From NCBI RefSeq assembly GCF_016461825.1, contig NZ_JAEMNU010000118.1:16540-80539 (forward strand): a stretch of 64,000 bases of DNA, given 5' to 3'. The translations under genes were made by a program, and so were the position numbers. This DNA is from Rugamonas violacea (GTDB taxonomy: Bacteria > Pseudomonadota > Gammaproteobacteria > Burkholderiales > Burkholderiaceae_D). The notes beneath the pieces are model-generated. The model ran no database searches. It was given only the letters and a program-made list of their open reading frames with translations, and was not told where the DNA came from. This document shows, in pieces, positions 15,757 through 22,978 of the stretch. The first letter of the stretch is position 1; every line of letters begins with the position of its first letter.

Positions 15757-16626
15757 CTACGGGGTGCTGCCCTTGTCCTTGCCCGGCGTCTGCTGCGCGG
15801 TGCCCAGCAAAGCCTTGCGGGTCTCGCCGAGCAACCTGGCCAGTTGGCCGCTGTCGTACAGTTGCCGGTATCCTTGGTCGAAGCGCGCGATCAGCTCGCG
15901 CGCACCCGGCAGCGTGCGGCGCAGCACCAAAAAGGTCGGAATGGTGGCGATGGGATTGCTCTGGAAGCTCAGTTGGCCCTGCTCGGCCGGGCTGAGGTTG
16001 GCCTGGATCAGCATCTTGCCGGCCTCCTCCTCCATCGGAAACAGATCGATCCTGCCCAGTAGCAACTTGCGCATGTTCGCCAGGTCGCTGGCGGCCTCCT
16101 GCACCCGCAATTTATTGGCCGTCTGCAAAGCCAGGAACTCGTCCGAATAATAGTTGCCCAGGGTGGTGCCGATCTGCGCCCGGCCCAGGTCGGCCAATTT
16201 TTTCCACGGCACCTCGCTGCCACGGCGCTGGAAGAAGACCATGCGGAAGATGTAGATCGAATTGCTCGAATACAGCAGTTTGCGGTCGCGCTCGGCGCTG
16301 TGGGCCCAGCCGTAGCCGCCGTCGTAGATGCCGCGCATCACTCCGGTGATGGCGCGGTTGCTGGAGACATGCTCGAATGTGAGGTCGACGTCGACCAGTT
16401 TGAACGACTCGACCACCAGCCGGGTCAACAAGCCGCCGTAGGGCAAGCCGTGGCCCATGAAGGGTGGATAGTCGTGGCTGGTCAGGGTGAGCGAGAGGCG
16501 CCCGGCGCCGCGCGCCGCCGACATGGCCGGGGCCAGCAGCGCCAGCCAAGCCAGGGCGGCGCGGCGACGCCGGTCGAGTGGCGCGCAGTGGGATGCCAGG
16601 GCCGGGTTTGAAGGGGGCGCATGCAT
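15757..16626 (-). CDS. Periplasmic binding protein, amino-acid ABC family 3 type
   Basis: A 289-aa solute-binding protein (SBP_bac_3-like). It has a twin Arg-rich n-region and hydrophobic core (RRRRAALAWLALLAPAMSAARG), then the mature start LSLTLTSHDYPPFMG and the family blocks GGLLTRLVVESFK, MRGIYDGGYGWAHSAERDRKLLYSS and LGRAQIGTTLGNYYSDEFLAL. The start chosen is the ATG giving MHAPPSNPAL; an upstream in-frame ATG at 16719 would add 31 residues before the signal peptide. No ABC permease or ATPase lies nearby. The TonB receptor follows 33 bases later. It may feed an ABC system elsewhere or act as a sensor-type binding protein. Confidence 0.85.
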   Translation of the reverse strand: MHAPPSNPALASHCAPLDRRRRAALAWLALLAPAMSAARGAGRLSLTLTSHDYPPFMGHGLPYGGLLTRLVVESFKLVDVDLTFEHVSSNRAITGVMRGIYDGGYGWAHSAERDRKLLYSSNSIYIFRMVFFQRRGSEVPWKKLADLGRAQIGTTLGNYYSDEFLALQTANKLRVQEAASDLANMRKLLLGRIDLFPMEEEAGKMLIQANLSPAEQGQLSFQSNPIATIPTFLVLRRTLPGARELIARFDQGYRQLYDSGQLARLLGETRKALLGTAQQTPGKDKGSTP

Positions 16627-16728
16627 GGGTTGGCATTCCGACTGATCGTTGTCTGGCCCTAGCGAGTGGAACGACGCGTAAGCCGGTGTCGTCAAAGCCG
16701 AGGCGCGGCCGTGCGTCAAGATTAAGCT

Positions 16729-16741
16729 TTGTATACGACAA
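16729..16741. promoter_or_regulatory. FCD-type operator candidate before the binding-protein/TonB unit
   Basis: TTGTATACGACAA has TTGT and ACAA half-sites around five bases and contains GTATAC. The first eight bases are identical to the operator core before the TRAP-mdc unit at 4020-4027. It lies about 100 bases upstream of the binding-protein start. Shared regulation is an inference. Confidence 0.4.
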
Positions 16742-16860
16742 CAGTCAAGCCTGGATATGTCCGCGCCACCAGCTTAGTTGCATTTGCGAACAAGCCGGCG
16801 CCCGCCGGACGCAGCGCCGCCCGCGCTGCCCATCGCCGCCGCCCGCCGCCCGCCGCCGCG

Positions 16861-17337
16861 CTACTGCCGGTTGTTGGCCCTGGCCCAGGCCAGGATGCCG
16901 GCCGTGTCCATGGCGCCGGGCTGGCGCGCCACTTCGCGGCCGTGGCGGAACAAGGCCAGCGTCGGAATGCTGCGGATCGCGTAGCGCGCCGCCAAGTCCT
17001 GCGCCGCTTCGGTGTCGACCTTGACGACGCGGAACTGCGGCTCCAGCTGGGCCGCCGCCCGGGCGTAAAACGGCGCCATGTTGCGACAAGGGCCGCACCA
17101 CGGCGCCCAAAAATCGACCAACACGGGAATATCGTTGCGCTCGATATGCTTGAGGAAGCGCGCGCCGGACAACTCGGCCGGCTGGCCGTCGAACAGCGCG
17201 CGCTGGCACTTGCCGCAGGTGGGTTGCTGGGCCAGGCGGGCGGCCGGCACGCGGTTGACGGCGTCGCAATGGGGGCAAACGATGTGCAGCGAGTCGGCCT
17301 GGCTTGCGCCGGCGGCGTTGGTGGTGCTGGTGGGCAT
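16861..17337 (-). CDS. trxC: Thioredoxin 2 (TrxC)
   Basis: A 158-aa cytoplasmic thioredoxin with the extra N-terminal zinc ribbon that defines TrxC: CPHC and CGKC pairs (about residues 21-45) followed by a thioredoxin fold with active site WCGPC (near residue 81), and the cis-Pro loop RSIPTLALF. It reduces disulfides under oxidative stress and in E. coli is OxyR-controlled. No OxyR site was identified here. It stands alone, 62 bases after an unrelated secreted protein gene on the same strand. Confidence 0.95.
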   Translation of the reverse strand: MPTSTTNAAGASQADSLHIVCPHCDAVNRVPAARLAQQPTCGKCQRALFDGQPAELSGARFLKHIERNDIPVLVDFWAPWCGPCRNMAPFYARAAAQLEPQFRVVKVDTEAAQDLAARYAIRSIPTLALFRHGREVARQPGAMDTAGILAWARANNRQ

Positions 17338-17399
17338 GTCTAATCCTGTGTCTATGCGGCAAAAACGAAACCAAGATTAGCAGAGATCGCGCCGCCGCG

Positions 17400-17903
17400 T
17401 CAGTCCGGCCGCACCAGCGAGCCCTGTCGATCATCCTGGGCGGCCCGCTCGACGACGCCGCGCGGCCACAACAAGGCCAGCGCCCCGTTGCGGCCGTGGC
17501 GGCGCACCTGCACCACCCGGCTGCGGGTCTGGCCGGCCACCTCGGCGCTGACGCGGTAGGCGCCCGCCCTCGGGAAGTTGAGCAACATGATGGGGGCGTC
17601 GCAGACGGTGTCGAGCAGATTGTTGCCGCGCAGGTCGGCGATCGTCACCTTGACGTCGGCCAGGTAGGCGCCGCCGGCTTCGGCGAAGGTCAGCATCATG
17701 TTGTAGTGGCCGGCGGCGCGCTTCATCTGCGCCGCCTCAGTCGAACCAACGCCGCCGCAGACGTAGGCGAAACCGTTGTCGCTGCGCGCCACGGGCGCCG
17801 CCTCCTGCCCGGCGTCCCGGGCGGCCGGCGCGGCCACGGCGGGCCGCCACGCCTGGACGCAAGCGAGCGCGCAGGCGAGCAATAGTTTGTGGGATGTGTT
17901 CAT
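17400..17903 (-). CDS. Secreted protein of unknown function
   Basis: A 167-aa protein with a clear signal peptide (MNTSHKLLLACALACVQAWRPAVAAP). The ATG at 17903 is set by AAGGAGG directly upstream, although the frame remains open beyond it. The mature part contains FAYVCGGVGSTEAAQMK, then an Ig-like or carboxypeptidase-regulatory-like beta pattern (YNMMLTFAEAGGAYLADVKVTIADL, INFPRAGAYRVSAEV), with two Cys that could form a disulfide. The pattern is like small periplasmic proteins of Burkholderiales that sense or bind a ligand, but no function is known to me. It is divergent from the alpha/beta hydrolase. Confidence 0.8.
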   Translation of the reverse strand: MNTSHKLLLACALACVQAWRPAVAAPAARDAGQEAAPVARSDNGFAYVCGGVGSTEAAQMKRAAGHYNMMLTFAEAGGAYLADVKVTIADLRGNNLLDTVCDAPIMLLNFPRAGAYRVSAEVAGQTRSRVVQVRRHGRNGALALLWPRGVVERAAQDDRQGSLVRPD

Positions 17904-18078
17904 CTCGGACCTCCTTGCAGAGTGTATGGACGAGGCTACTGCGCCGGCGCGGCGACGCCATGGCTGGCGCCGGGGACGGCGGTGGTACAGGTTTGACCCG
18001 TGGCGAGGGCTGGCGGTTCCTCGGCGGCGCGCCGGCGCGGCCGGCATGCCGGGCTCGCTTGCCGCCGCGATACGTGGT

Positions 18079-18084
18079 TATAAT
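18079..18084 (+). promoter_or_regulatory. -10 element of the alpha/beta hydrolase gene
   Basis: A perfect TATAAT lies 36 bases before the ATG. No good -35 hexamer is seen at 17 bases; the nearest match is weak. Confidence 0.5.
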
Positions 18085-18119
18085 CGAACACATATCGAGC
18101 ACATCGAGACGGGAATGCC

Positions 18120-19004
18120 ATGGAATTCGTCAATACCGAGCGGCTACGCATTGCTTACCGAGAATACGGCAGCGCCGCCGGCGAGCCCCTGGTGCTGCTG
18201 CACGGCTGGCCGGATGACATCCACACCTGGGACGAGGTGGTGCCGGCGCTGGCGCGCCAGGGCTACCGGGTGATCGTGCCCTACCTGCGCGGCGCCGGCG
18301 AGACCCGCTTCCTGCATCAGGGCACGCCACGCAGCGGCCAGCTCAGCGCGCTGGCGCAGGACCTGTTCGACCTGGCCGACGCGCTGCAACTGCCGCCATT
18401 CACCGTCATCGGCCACGACTGGGGCGCGCGCGCCGCCTACAACGCCGCACTGCTGGCGCCGCAGCGGGTGCGCCGCTGCATCGCGCTGGCGGTCGGCTGG
18501 GGCACCAACGAGCCGGGCCAGACGCTCAGTCTGGTCCAAGCCCGCAACTACTGGTATCAATGGTATTTTTCGACGGAGCGCGGCGCCGAGGCGCTGAAGA
18601 AGGAGCGGCGCGAACTGACCGGCCTGCTGTGGAAGACCTGGTCGCCGACCTGGCAGTTCACCCAGGCGGAATTCCGCACCACTGCGCACTCCTTCGACAA
18701 TCCGGACTGGCACGCCATCACCCTGCACTCCTACCGCCACCGCTGGGGCTACGCCGAGGGCGACCCGCACTACGCGGCGCTGGAGCACCGGCTGCGCGAG
18801 GACAACATCATCGCGGTCCCCACGCTGGTGTTGCACGGCATCGAGGACGGCGCCAACGCCATCAGCACGTCGGCCCACAAGGAGCATTTGTTCTCCGGCC
18901 CCTACCAGCGCCTGCTGGTCGAGGCGGCCGGCCATTTCCCGCAACGGGAGCAGGCCGAGACGGTGGCCAACACCATCATCGCCTGGCTGCGCAACACGCC
19001 CTGA
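18120..19004 (+). CDS. Alpha/beta hydrolase (epoxide hydrolase / haloalkane dehalogenase-like)
   Basis: A 294-aa cytoplasmic hydrolase of the DhaA/epoxide-hydrolase branch. The oxyanion segment is LLHGWPDDIHTWDEV, the nucleophile elbow is GHDWGARAA (Asp near residue 102, not Ser), and the catalytic His lies in AAGHFPQREQ near the C-terminus. An Asp nucleophile points to ester intermediates and water attack, as in epoxide hydrolases. The cap domain is Trp/Tyr-rich (ARNYWYQWYFSTERGAEALKKERREL). Single gene with its own promoter; convergent with the phasin gene. Substrate unknown. Confidence 0.9.
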   Translation: MEFVNTERLRIAYREYGSAAGEPLVLLHGWPDDIHTWDEVVPALARQGYRVIVPYLRGAGETRFLHQGTPRSGQLSALAQDLFDLADALQLPPFTVIGHDWGARAAYNAALLAPQRVRRCIALAVGWGTNEPGQTLSLVQARNYWYQWYFSTERGAEALKKERRELTGLLWKTWSPTWQFTQAEFRTTAHSFDNPDWHAITLHSYRHRWGYAEGDPHYAALEHRLREDNIIAVPTLVLHGIEDGANAISTSAHKEHLFSGPYQRLLVEAAGHFPQREQAETVANTIIAWLRNTP

Positions 19005-19041
19005 GCCGGGCTTCCCGCAACTCAGGGCGCTGCCGCAACGA

Positions 19042-19698
19042 TCAGGTTTCCTTGCGCGGGGCGGGCTGTTTGCCCGACTGAGCCGCCGCCGCGCCTTGGG
19101 CGGCGGTGTGGCTGCCGCCCTGCATGCTGCCGCTCTGGGCGTGGCCCTCGCGTCCCTCGCCGTCCTGGCCCGCGCTTTGCATCGTCGAGCTGCCGCGCAT
19201 CTCGTTGCCACGGCCCTGCTGTTGACGACGACTGCCTTCGGCGAAGCGTTCGAACGGGTCGGTGAACTGGCGGATCGCGTCCTGCTGGCTGCGCACGGTC
19301 TTCTCGGTTTCCTCGTGCGTCACGCGCGCCACCTCGTCGGCCAGCGCCTTGGCGGTGCGGGCCGTCTCGGCGACGTGCTCCTCGGCCACCTTGGCCAGAT
19401 CGACATGGGTGTCGGCGGCGATGCGCGACAGGTGCTGCTGGTAGGCGCGCAACTTCTCTGCCGTCGGCTGGGCATGGGCGGCGGCGGCGGCGATCGCCTC
19501 CGTCGGACGCTCGGCGATGATCGCCTGCTGCCCGGCCACCGTGCCCTCCTCCAGCATGGTCTGGGCCAGCTGAATGTTCAGTTCGCTATACTGCTGGATG
19601 ACGCGGAACAGCGATTTGGACATGTCGTTGAAGTAAGACAATTGCGCCTCCATGTGGTCTTTGGCGGCTGGGGTCACTGCTTTGTTGAATGGATACAT
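19042..19698 (-). CDS. Phasin-family protein (PHA granule-associated)
   Basis: A 218-aa helical protein. The first 150 residues match the phasin pattern: a long amphipathic helix region beginning MYPFNKAVTPAAKDHMEAQLSYFNDMSKSLF, with Ala/Glu/Gln-rich coiled helices to about residue 160. The tail is Gly/Ser/Gln-rich and probably disordered (SRRQQQGRGNEMRG onward). Phasins coat polyhydroxyalkanoate granules. No PHA synthase gene is adjacent. The upstream 217-base gap to the ABC permease gene contains no clear feature beyond room for its promoter. Confidence 0.82.
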   Translation of the reverse strand: MYPFNKAVTPAAKDHMEAQLSYFNDMSKSLFRVIQQYSELNIQLAQTMLEEGTVAGQQAIIAERPTEAIAAAAAHAQPTAEKLRAYQQHLSRIAADTHVDLAKVAEEHVAETARTAKALADEVARVTHEETEKTVRSQQDAIRQFTDPFERFAEGSRRQQQGRGNEMRGSSTMQSAGQDGEGREGHAQSGSMQGGSHTAAQGAAAAQSGKQPAPRKET

Positions 19699-19915
19699 AC
19701 ATGCCTCGATTGATAAAAATGTTTTAAGAAAGCAAGACGGCCGACGTGGGCGGGCCGCTTGCGTGTCGCCGGTGTGGCCTGGTTTGCCGAACCGGATGCC
19801 ACTACGGATGGCACCGGAGCGGACTTCGCGTCTGCTGCGTCTGCAGCGCGAGACCCAAGGCTACGTGAGCAGCACCTTCAAGGCATGATGTGAATCAAAT
19901 GTGCGCCCCCTAGCA

Positions 19916-21496
19916 TCATGCGCGCGCGCGGCGCCAGCGGCCGTGCGCCAGCCACGCCAAGCCCAACAGCAAACCCAGCAGTGCCTGCCCGGCGGCCGTG
20001 GCGGCGCTCGCCACGCCGTTGCCGCCGATCAGGTCGAGCGCCGGCACCTGCGGCGCCTGGCTCGACACATACAAGCCGAACAGGAACAGCGCGAGGAAGC
20101 TGCGGCCGCCCCGCGTGATGTGGCCGAGCAGGCCGGCGGCGCAGGTCAGCGCGAACAGGCCGCTGAGCAGCGCGGCGGCGCGCAGCGGTTCGCTGCACAA
20201 CCAGCGCAGCGCCAGCGGCGCGGTGCACAGCAGGCCGAGCAGGCCGGCGGCCAGCAGCTGGCCGGCGCCACGGCCGGCCGCGCCGCCCGGCGCCGCCGCC
20301 GTCATCTTGTCGCTGTCGGCGGCGCTGTCGCGCACGCCCAGCTCGCTGACCAGGATGCCCCAAACGGCGACGCTGGCGAACGCCAAGCCGCCCAACACCG
20401 CCGGTGCGGCCAGCGCGCCGGCCAGCAGCAGCGCCAGCAGCACGGCCACGGCGGCCGGATTCAGCGCCAGCGTCAAGGCCAGCTCGGCGACGGCGCCGCC
20501 GACCAGGCCGGGGCGGCGCGCGGCCAGCGCGAACAGCGGCGTGGCCAGGCGCGCCAGCGGGCGCAGCCAGCGGTTGGCCAGCGCCAGCGGCGACCAGCGC
20601 CGCCGTCCGCCGCCGCCCTTGACGCGGTCCGGCGCGAAGCGGTGGAACAGCGCGAAGGCCGCCAGCAGCGGCAGCATGGCGATCAGCGCGCAGCCCAGGC
20701 GGCCCAGCACCTGGCTGGCGCTCCAGCTCAACGGCGGCAGCAGCAGCGGGGCCAGCGCCGGGTTGAACTCGGCGGCGCCGATGCTGAAATGCGGTGAATG
20801 CATGGCCGACTGGACGTGCAGCACGGCCGTGGCGGCGCCGGAAAAATCCAACAGCAGCAGCGGCGACCAGCTCAAGCCGGCCTTGAGCATCGTCTCGGCC
20901 ATGGCGCCCACCGGCCCCAGTTGGGCGATCCAGACGGCGAAGTACAGCACGTCGCCGCGCTTGCCCATCAACGGCGCCCAGGACTCGCACAACAGCGCCA
21001 TGCTGGCGACCATGCAAAGGGTCGGCAACAACAGCAAGGCGTAGGTGCGCAAATAGATCAGCGGCTGCAGCGGCCCCTCGCCGCGCAGCAGATGCAGCAC
21101 CAGCATGGTGGCCAGGAAGATCGACAGCAGCAGGCCCAGATAGGCCATGCTGCCCAGCCAGCGGCCGAACAGGAACAGCAGGTTGCCGACCGGCGTGGCG
21201 GCCAGCACCGCGCCGGCGCCGCTGCGGACGTCCTCGGCCATGCGGCCGCGCACCAGATAGAAGCCGCCCAGGCCGAACAGCAGGCCGGCCATCAGCGCGC
21301 TGCCCAGTGCCAGGCAGTCGCTGGTGTAGGCGACGCGCGCCTCGTTGACGGCGATCAGCGTGCTGCCGCCGACGGGATCGGCCACCATCCACCAGCTGAC
21401 GGCGATCAGGCCGAGCAGGACCACCAGCGTGCCGCCACGGCGGCAACGCAGGCGCAGCTCGCCCAGCACCAGGGCGCGCAAGGCCAGCGCGCTCAC
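19916..21496 (-). CDS. ABC-2 type exporter permease
   Basis: A 526-aa membrane protein of about 12 hydrophobic segments. It starts with GTG inside GTGA, overlapping the stop of the ATPase gene, which fixes the start although the frame is open upstream. The N-terminal half has the ABC-2 layout of a first helix, a large loop (WWMVADPVGGSTLIAVNEARVAYTSD), then helices with GGFYLVRGRMAEDVRSGAGAVLAATPVGN, a segment common in ABC-2 permeases that move whole helices of Gly/Ala. With the ATPase upstream it forms a two-gene exporter. Substrate unknown. Confidence 0.83.
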   Translation of the reverse strand: MSALALRALVLGELRLRCRRGGTLVVLLGLIAVSWWMVADPVGGSTLIAVNEARVAYTSDCLALGSALMAGLLFGLGGFYLVRGRMAEDVRSGAGAVLAATPVGNLLFLFGRWLGSMAYLGLLLSIFLATMLVLHLLRGEGPLQPLIYLRTYALLLLPTLCMVASMALLCESWAPLMGKRGDVLYFAVWIAQLGPVGAMAETMLKAGLSWSPLLLLDFSGAATAVLHVQSAMHSPHFSIGAAEFNPALAPLLLPPLSWSASQVLGRLGCALIAMLPLLAAFALFHRFAPDRVKGGGGRRRWSPLALANRWLRPLARLATPLFALAARRPGLVGGAVAELALTLALNPAAVAVLLALLLAGALAAPAVLGGLAFASVAVWGILVSELGVRDSAADSDKMTAAAPGGAAGRGAGQLLAAGLLGLLCTAPLALRWLCSEPLRAAALLSGLFALTCAAGLLGHITRGGRSFLALFLFGLYVSSQAPQVPALDLIGGNGVASAATAAGQALLGLLLGLAWLAHGRWRRARA

Positions 21497-22362
21497 GCCG
21501 CCAGCTCCGCCACGGCGTAACGCTGCGCCATCAAGGCCTCCTCCAGCGTCGGCTCGACCGCCACGGCGCCGGCGCAGGGCGGGCTGGCGTGGGCGATGCG
21601 CAGGCTGATGCCGTGCTCGTGGCGCTGCGCCTGCAGCACCTGCACCTGGCCGCGCAGCGTCTCGTAATGGGCGGCGTCGACGGTGGCCGCCCAAACCTGG
21701 CCGCGCCCCCGCGCGATGAAGCTGTCCGGCGTGTCGCAGGCGAGCAGCCGGCCGGCGCGCATCACGGCCAGGCGCCCGGCCATGTTTTCGATGTCGGAGA
21801 CGATGTGGGTCGAGACGATCACCAGCTTCCTGAAACCGATCTCGGAGAGCAGGTGGCGGAAGCGCAGCCGCTCCTCCGGATCGAGGCCGGCGGTGGGCTC
21901 GTCGACGATCAGGATGTCCGGGTCGTTGAGCAGCGCCTGGGCGATGCCGAGGCGGCGCCGCATGCCGCCGGAGAAGCTGGCGGCGTAGCGGTCGGCGTGT
22001 TCATGCAGGTTGACCAGTTCGAGCAGCTGACGCAGGCGGGCCGGATCGCGCACCCCCTTCAGCGCGGCGAAGTACTGCATGAATTCGAGCGCCGTCAGGT
22101 TGGCGTAGACGCCGAAGTCCTGCGGCAGGAAGCCGAGGCGGCGGCGGATCGCCTCCGGCTTGCGCACGATGTCGACGCCGTCGAACAGGATCTGGCCGCT
22201 GCTGGGCCGGGTCAGCGTGGCGACCATCTGCATCAGCGAGGTCTTGCCGGCGCCGTTGTGGCCGATCAGGCCGACCACGCCGGCCGTCAAACTCAGCGTG
22301 ACGTCGTCCACCGCCCGCACCTCCTTGCCATAGGTTTTCACTACGTTGCGCATTTCAAGCAT
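21493..22362 (-). CDS. ABC transporter ATP-binding protein (ABC-2 exporter type)
   Basis: A 289-aa ATPase with Walker A GHNGAGKTS, signature FSGGMRRRLGIAQAL, Walker B ILIVDEPTAGLDPEE, and the switch His in VIVSTHIVSD. The start MLEMRNVVKTYG follows GGGAGA; the open frame further upstream (to 22833) reads as an unrelated shadow. The C-terminal 70 residues (RGQVWAATVDAAHYETL onward) match the small extra domain of NatA-like exporters. It is co-transcribed with the permease and divergent from the rod-like gene. Confidence 0.92.
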   Translation of the reverse strand: MLEMRNVVKTYGKEVRAVDDVTLSLTAGVVGLIGHNGAGKTSLMQMVATLTRPSSGQILFDGVDIVRKPEAIRRRLGFLPQDFGVYANLTALEFMQYFAALKGVRDPARLRQLLELVNLHEHADRYAASFSGGMRRRLGIAQALLNDPDILIVDEPTAGLDPEERLRFRHLLSEIGFRKLVIVSTHIVSDIENMAGRLAVMRAGRLLACDTPDSFIARGRGQVWAATVDAAHYETLRGQVQVLQAQRHEHGISLRIAHASPPCAGAVAVEPTLEEALMAQRYAVAELAA

Positions 22363-22564
22363 GAATCGATTCTCTCCCGTGGTTTTGGTGGGCGGCCCGG
22401 CGCCGCCATGGCGAGCGGCGAGCGTAGCATGGCAAAAGCGACAAGGGAATACATTCTCCGGGGACGGCGGCGACGGCGCCACGGGCTGCCAAAAAAAGTG
22501 GCAGCGGAGCGGCACAAGCGGAAGTTTCGGGGTACACTGTGGACTATTGCCGAAAGGAAATACC

Positions 22565-22927
22565 ATGGGATTCACCGCCCTCTCCGCCGGAGTCTCCGGA
22601 CTGACCGCCAACCAGCGCGCGCTGGACGTGTCGGCGCACAACGTCGCCAACGCCAGCACCCAGGGCTTCGCGCCGCAGCAGGCCAGCTTCCAGGAAAACC
22701 GCCCGGCCGGCAGCGGCGTGACGTTGTCGGTGCAGGGCCGCGCCCTGTCCGGCGCGGCGCAGACCCAGGCGCAGCAGCAGGCCCAGGCCGGCGAGCGGCC
22801 CAGCGGCACCGACCTGGCCAACGAACTGACCAACTCGCTGGTCTACAAGGCCCAGGCGGCGCTGTCGGTGAAGGTCATCCAGGTGGCCGACGACAACCTC
22901 GGCTCGCTCATCAACACCAAGGCCTGA
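22565..22927 (+). CDS. Small orphan flagellar basal-body rod-like protein
   Basis: A 120-aa protein. The N-terminus ALSAGVSGLTANQRALDVSAHNVANASTQGF is the FlgB/FlgC-type rod N-terminal motif, and the C-terminus LANELTNSLVYKAQAALSVKVIQVADDNLGSLINTKA matches the rod C-terminal helix. Between them is a Gln/Ala-rich stretch (QTQAQQQAQAGE). AAAGGAAATACC precedes the ATG. No other flagellar gene lies nearby. The protein is shorter than most FlgB/FlgC proteins (about 130-145 aa). It may be an orphan paralogue found in several Burkholderiales, with unknown role. Confidence 0.85.
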   Translation: MGFTALSAGVSGLTANQRALDVSAHNVANASTQGFAPQQASFQENRPAGSGVTLSVQGRALSGAAQTQAQQQAQAGERPSGTDLANELTNSLVYKAQAALSVKVIQVADDNLGSLINTKA

Positions 22928-22978
22928 GCTGGGCCGCGCCGACGGCGGCATCGCGCCGCCGCGCCGTTACAATGGCGC

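Noticed and set aside
14143..16062. Plus-strand frame opposite the TonB receptor
   Set aside because: Low-complexity shadow; the receptor motifs on the minus strand are clear.
22484..22504. Terminator hairpin GCTGCC-A7-GGCAGC between the exporter and rod-like genes
   Set aside because: The A-run is in the loop, not after the stem; it lies in a divergent promoter region where termination is not expected.
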